Positions 63,986-64,000 of a DNA stretch of 64,000 bases are shown here, piece by piece. The notes beneath the pieces are model-generated. The model saw nothing but the letters and a program-made list of their open reading frames with translations, searched no databases and was not told where the DNA came from. How positions within the stretch are numbered: the stretch's first letter is position 1; each line of letters begins with the position of its first letter. Location: positions 62,001-126,000 of the forward strand of contig NZ_PKDG01000015.1 in NCBI RefSeq assembly GCF_002863005.1, given 5' to 3'. This DNA comes from Pseudoxanthomonas sp. (GTDB lineage Bacteria; Pseudomonadota; Gammaproteobacteria; Xanthomonadales; Xanthomonadaceae). The position numbers were made by a program, and so were the translations under genes.

Positions 63986-64000
63986 ATGAACCGGAATGCC
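63986..64000 (+). CDS. Start of a gene cut by the right window edge
   Basis: Only five codons (MNRNA) are visible. The support is the well-placed TATACT promoter element six bases upstream and the ATG; the product cannot be named. Confidence 0.4.

Overview
The window reads as a chromosomal segment of a GC-rich gammaproteobacterium of the Xanthomonadaceae (Pseudoxanthomonas/Lysobacter/Stenotrophomonas-like). The basis is gene content and context, not a marker gene: a giant NdvB-type cyclic glucan synthase, large TonB-dependent receptors next to tryptophan-halogenase-like proteins and SapC, a LacI-controlled GH30 locus, the algR-hemC neighbourhood, several S9 peptidases, and promoters placed so that messages would be leaderless. 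No rRNA or tRNA genes and no CRISPR array were seen.

Layout. 0-2.3 kb is accessory DNA: an edge-truncated BPSL0761-like gene, a 157-bp MITE-like element, an intact-looking IS3 element and a small orphan gene. 2.6-16.5 kb holds a transglutaminase-like protein, a four-PAS hybrid histidine kinase, a convergent OmpR-type regulator and, divergent from that regulator, the 2913-residue cyclic beta-glucan synthase with a small gene behind it. 16.6-24 kb is a loose variable region with lower GC than its surroundings. It has a small secreted protein, an AraC regulator with a beta-lactamase-fold hydrolase, a FAS1 protein, several small unknown genes, a HEPN-like protein and three copies of a 28-nt palindromic repeat. 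24-36 kb holds UbiB/ABC1 kinase, an SDR with a long basic N-terminus, a decayed GMC oxidoreductase end, a CPBP membrane protease, an L,D-transpeptidase with a duplicated domain, a secreted unknown with a sigma-54-like promoter, DUF2878, a CocE-type hydrolase and a TonB-dependent receptor.

36-48 kb is the most coherent and interesting part. GH30 glucosidase and polysaccharide deacetylase (minus strand) diverge from a LacI regulator, followed by a large carbohydrate-type TonB-dependent receptor, a tryptophan-halogenase-like flavoenzyme, SapC, a cupin/JmjC-like protein and a second halogenase-like enzyme. Near-identical TTGACA-RCGC-TGTCAW operators lie upstream of both GH30 and the receptor, tying them into one local regulon for glycan uptake and breakdown. 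The role of the halogenase-like enzymes there is not established.

48-64 kb is mostly core-like: a sirtuin, a PAS-GAF-GGDEF-EAL protein, a TonB C-terminal lipoprotein, a carboxylesterase, algR, hemC, a DUF481 barrel, a WYL regulator, a lipocalin, two tandem secreted prolyl-oligopeptidase-family enzymes, and DUF454. Four genes here (sirtuin, carboxylesterase, hemC and the gene entering at the right edge) have a -10 hexamer ending exactly 6 nt before the ATG and no Shine-Dalgarno, suggesting leaderless transcripts. Starts were adjusted inward from maximal ORFs wherever a ribosome-binding site, signal peptide or family length argued for it.
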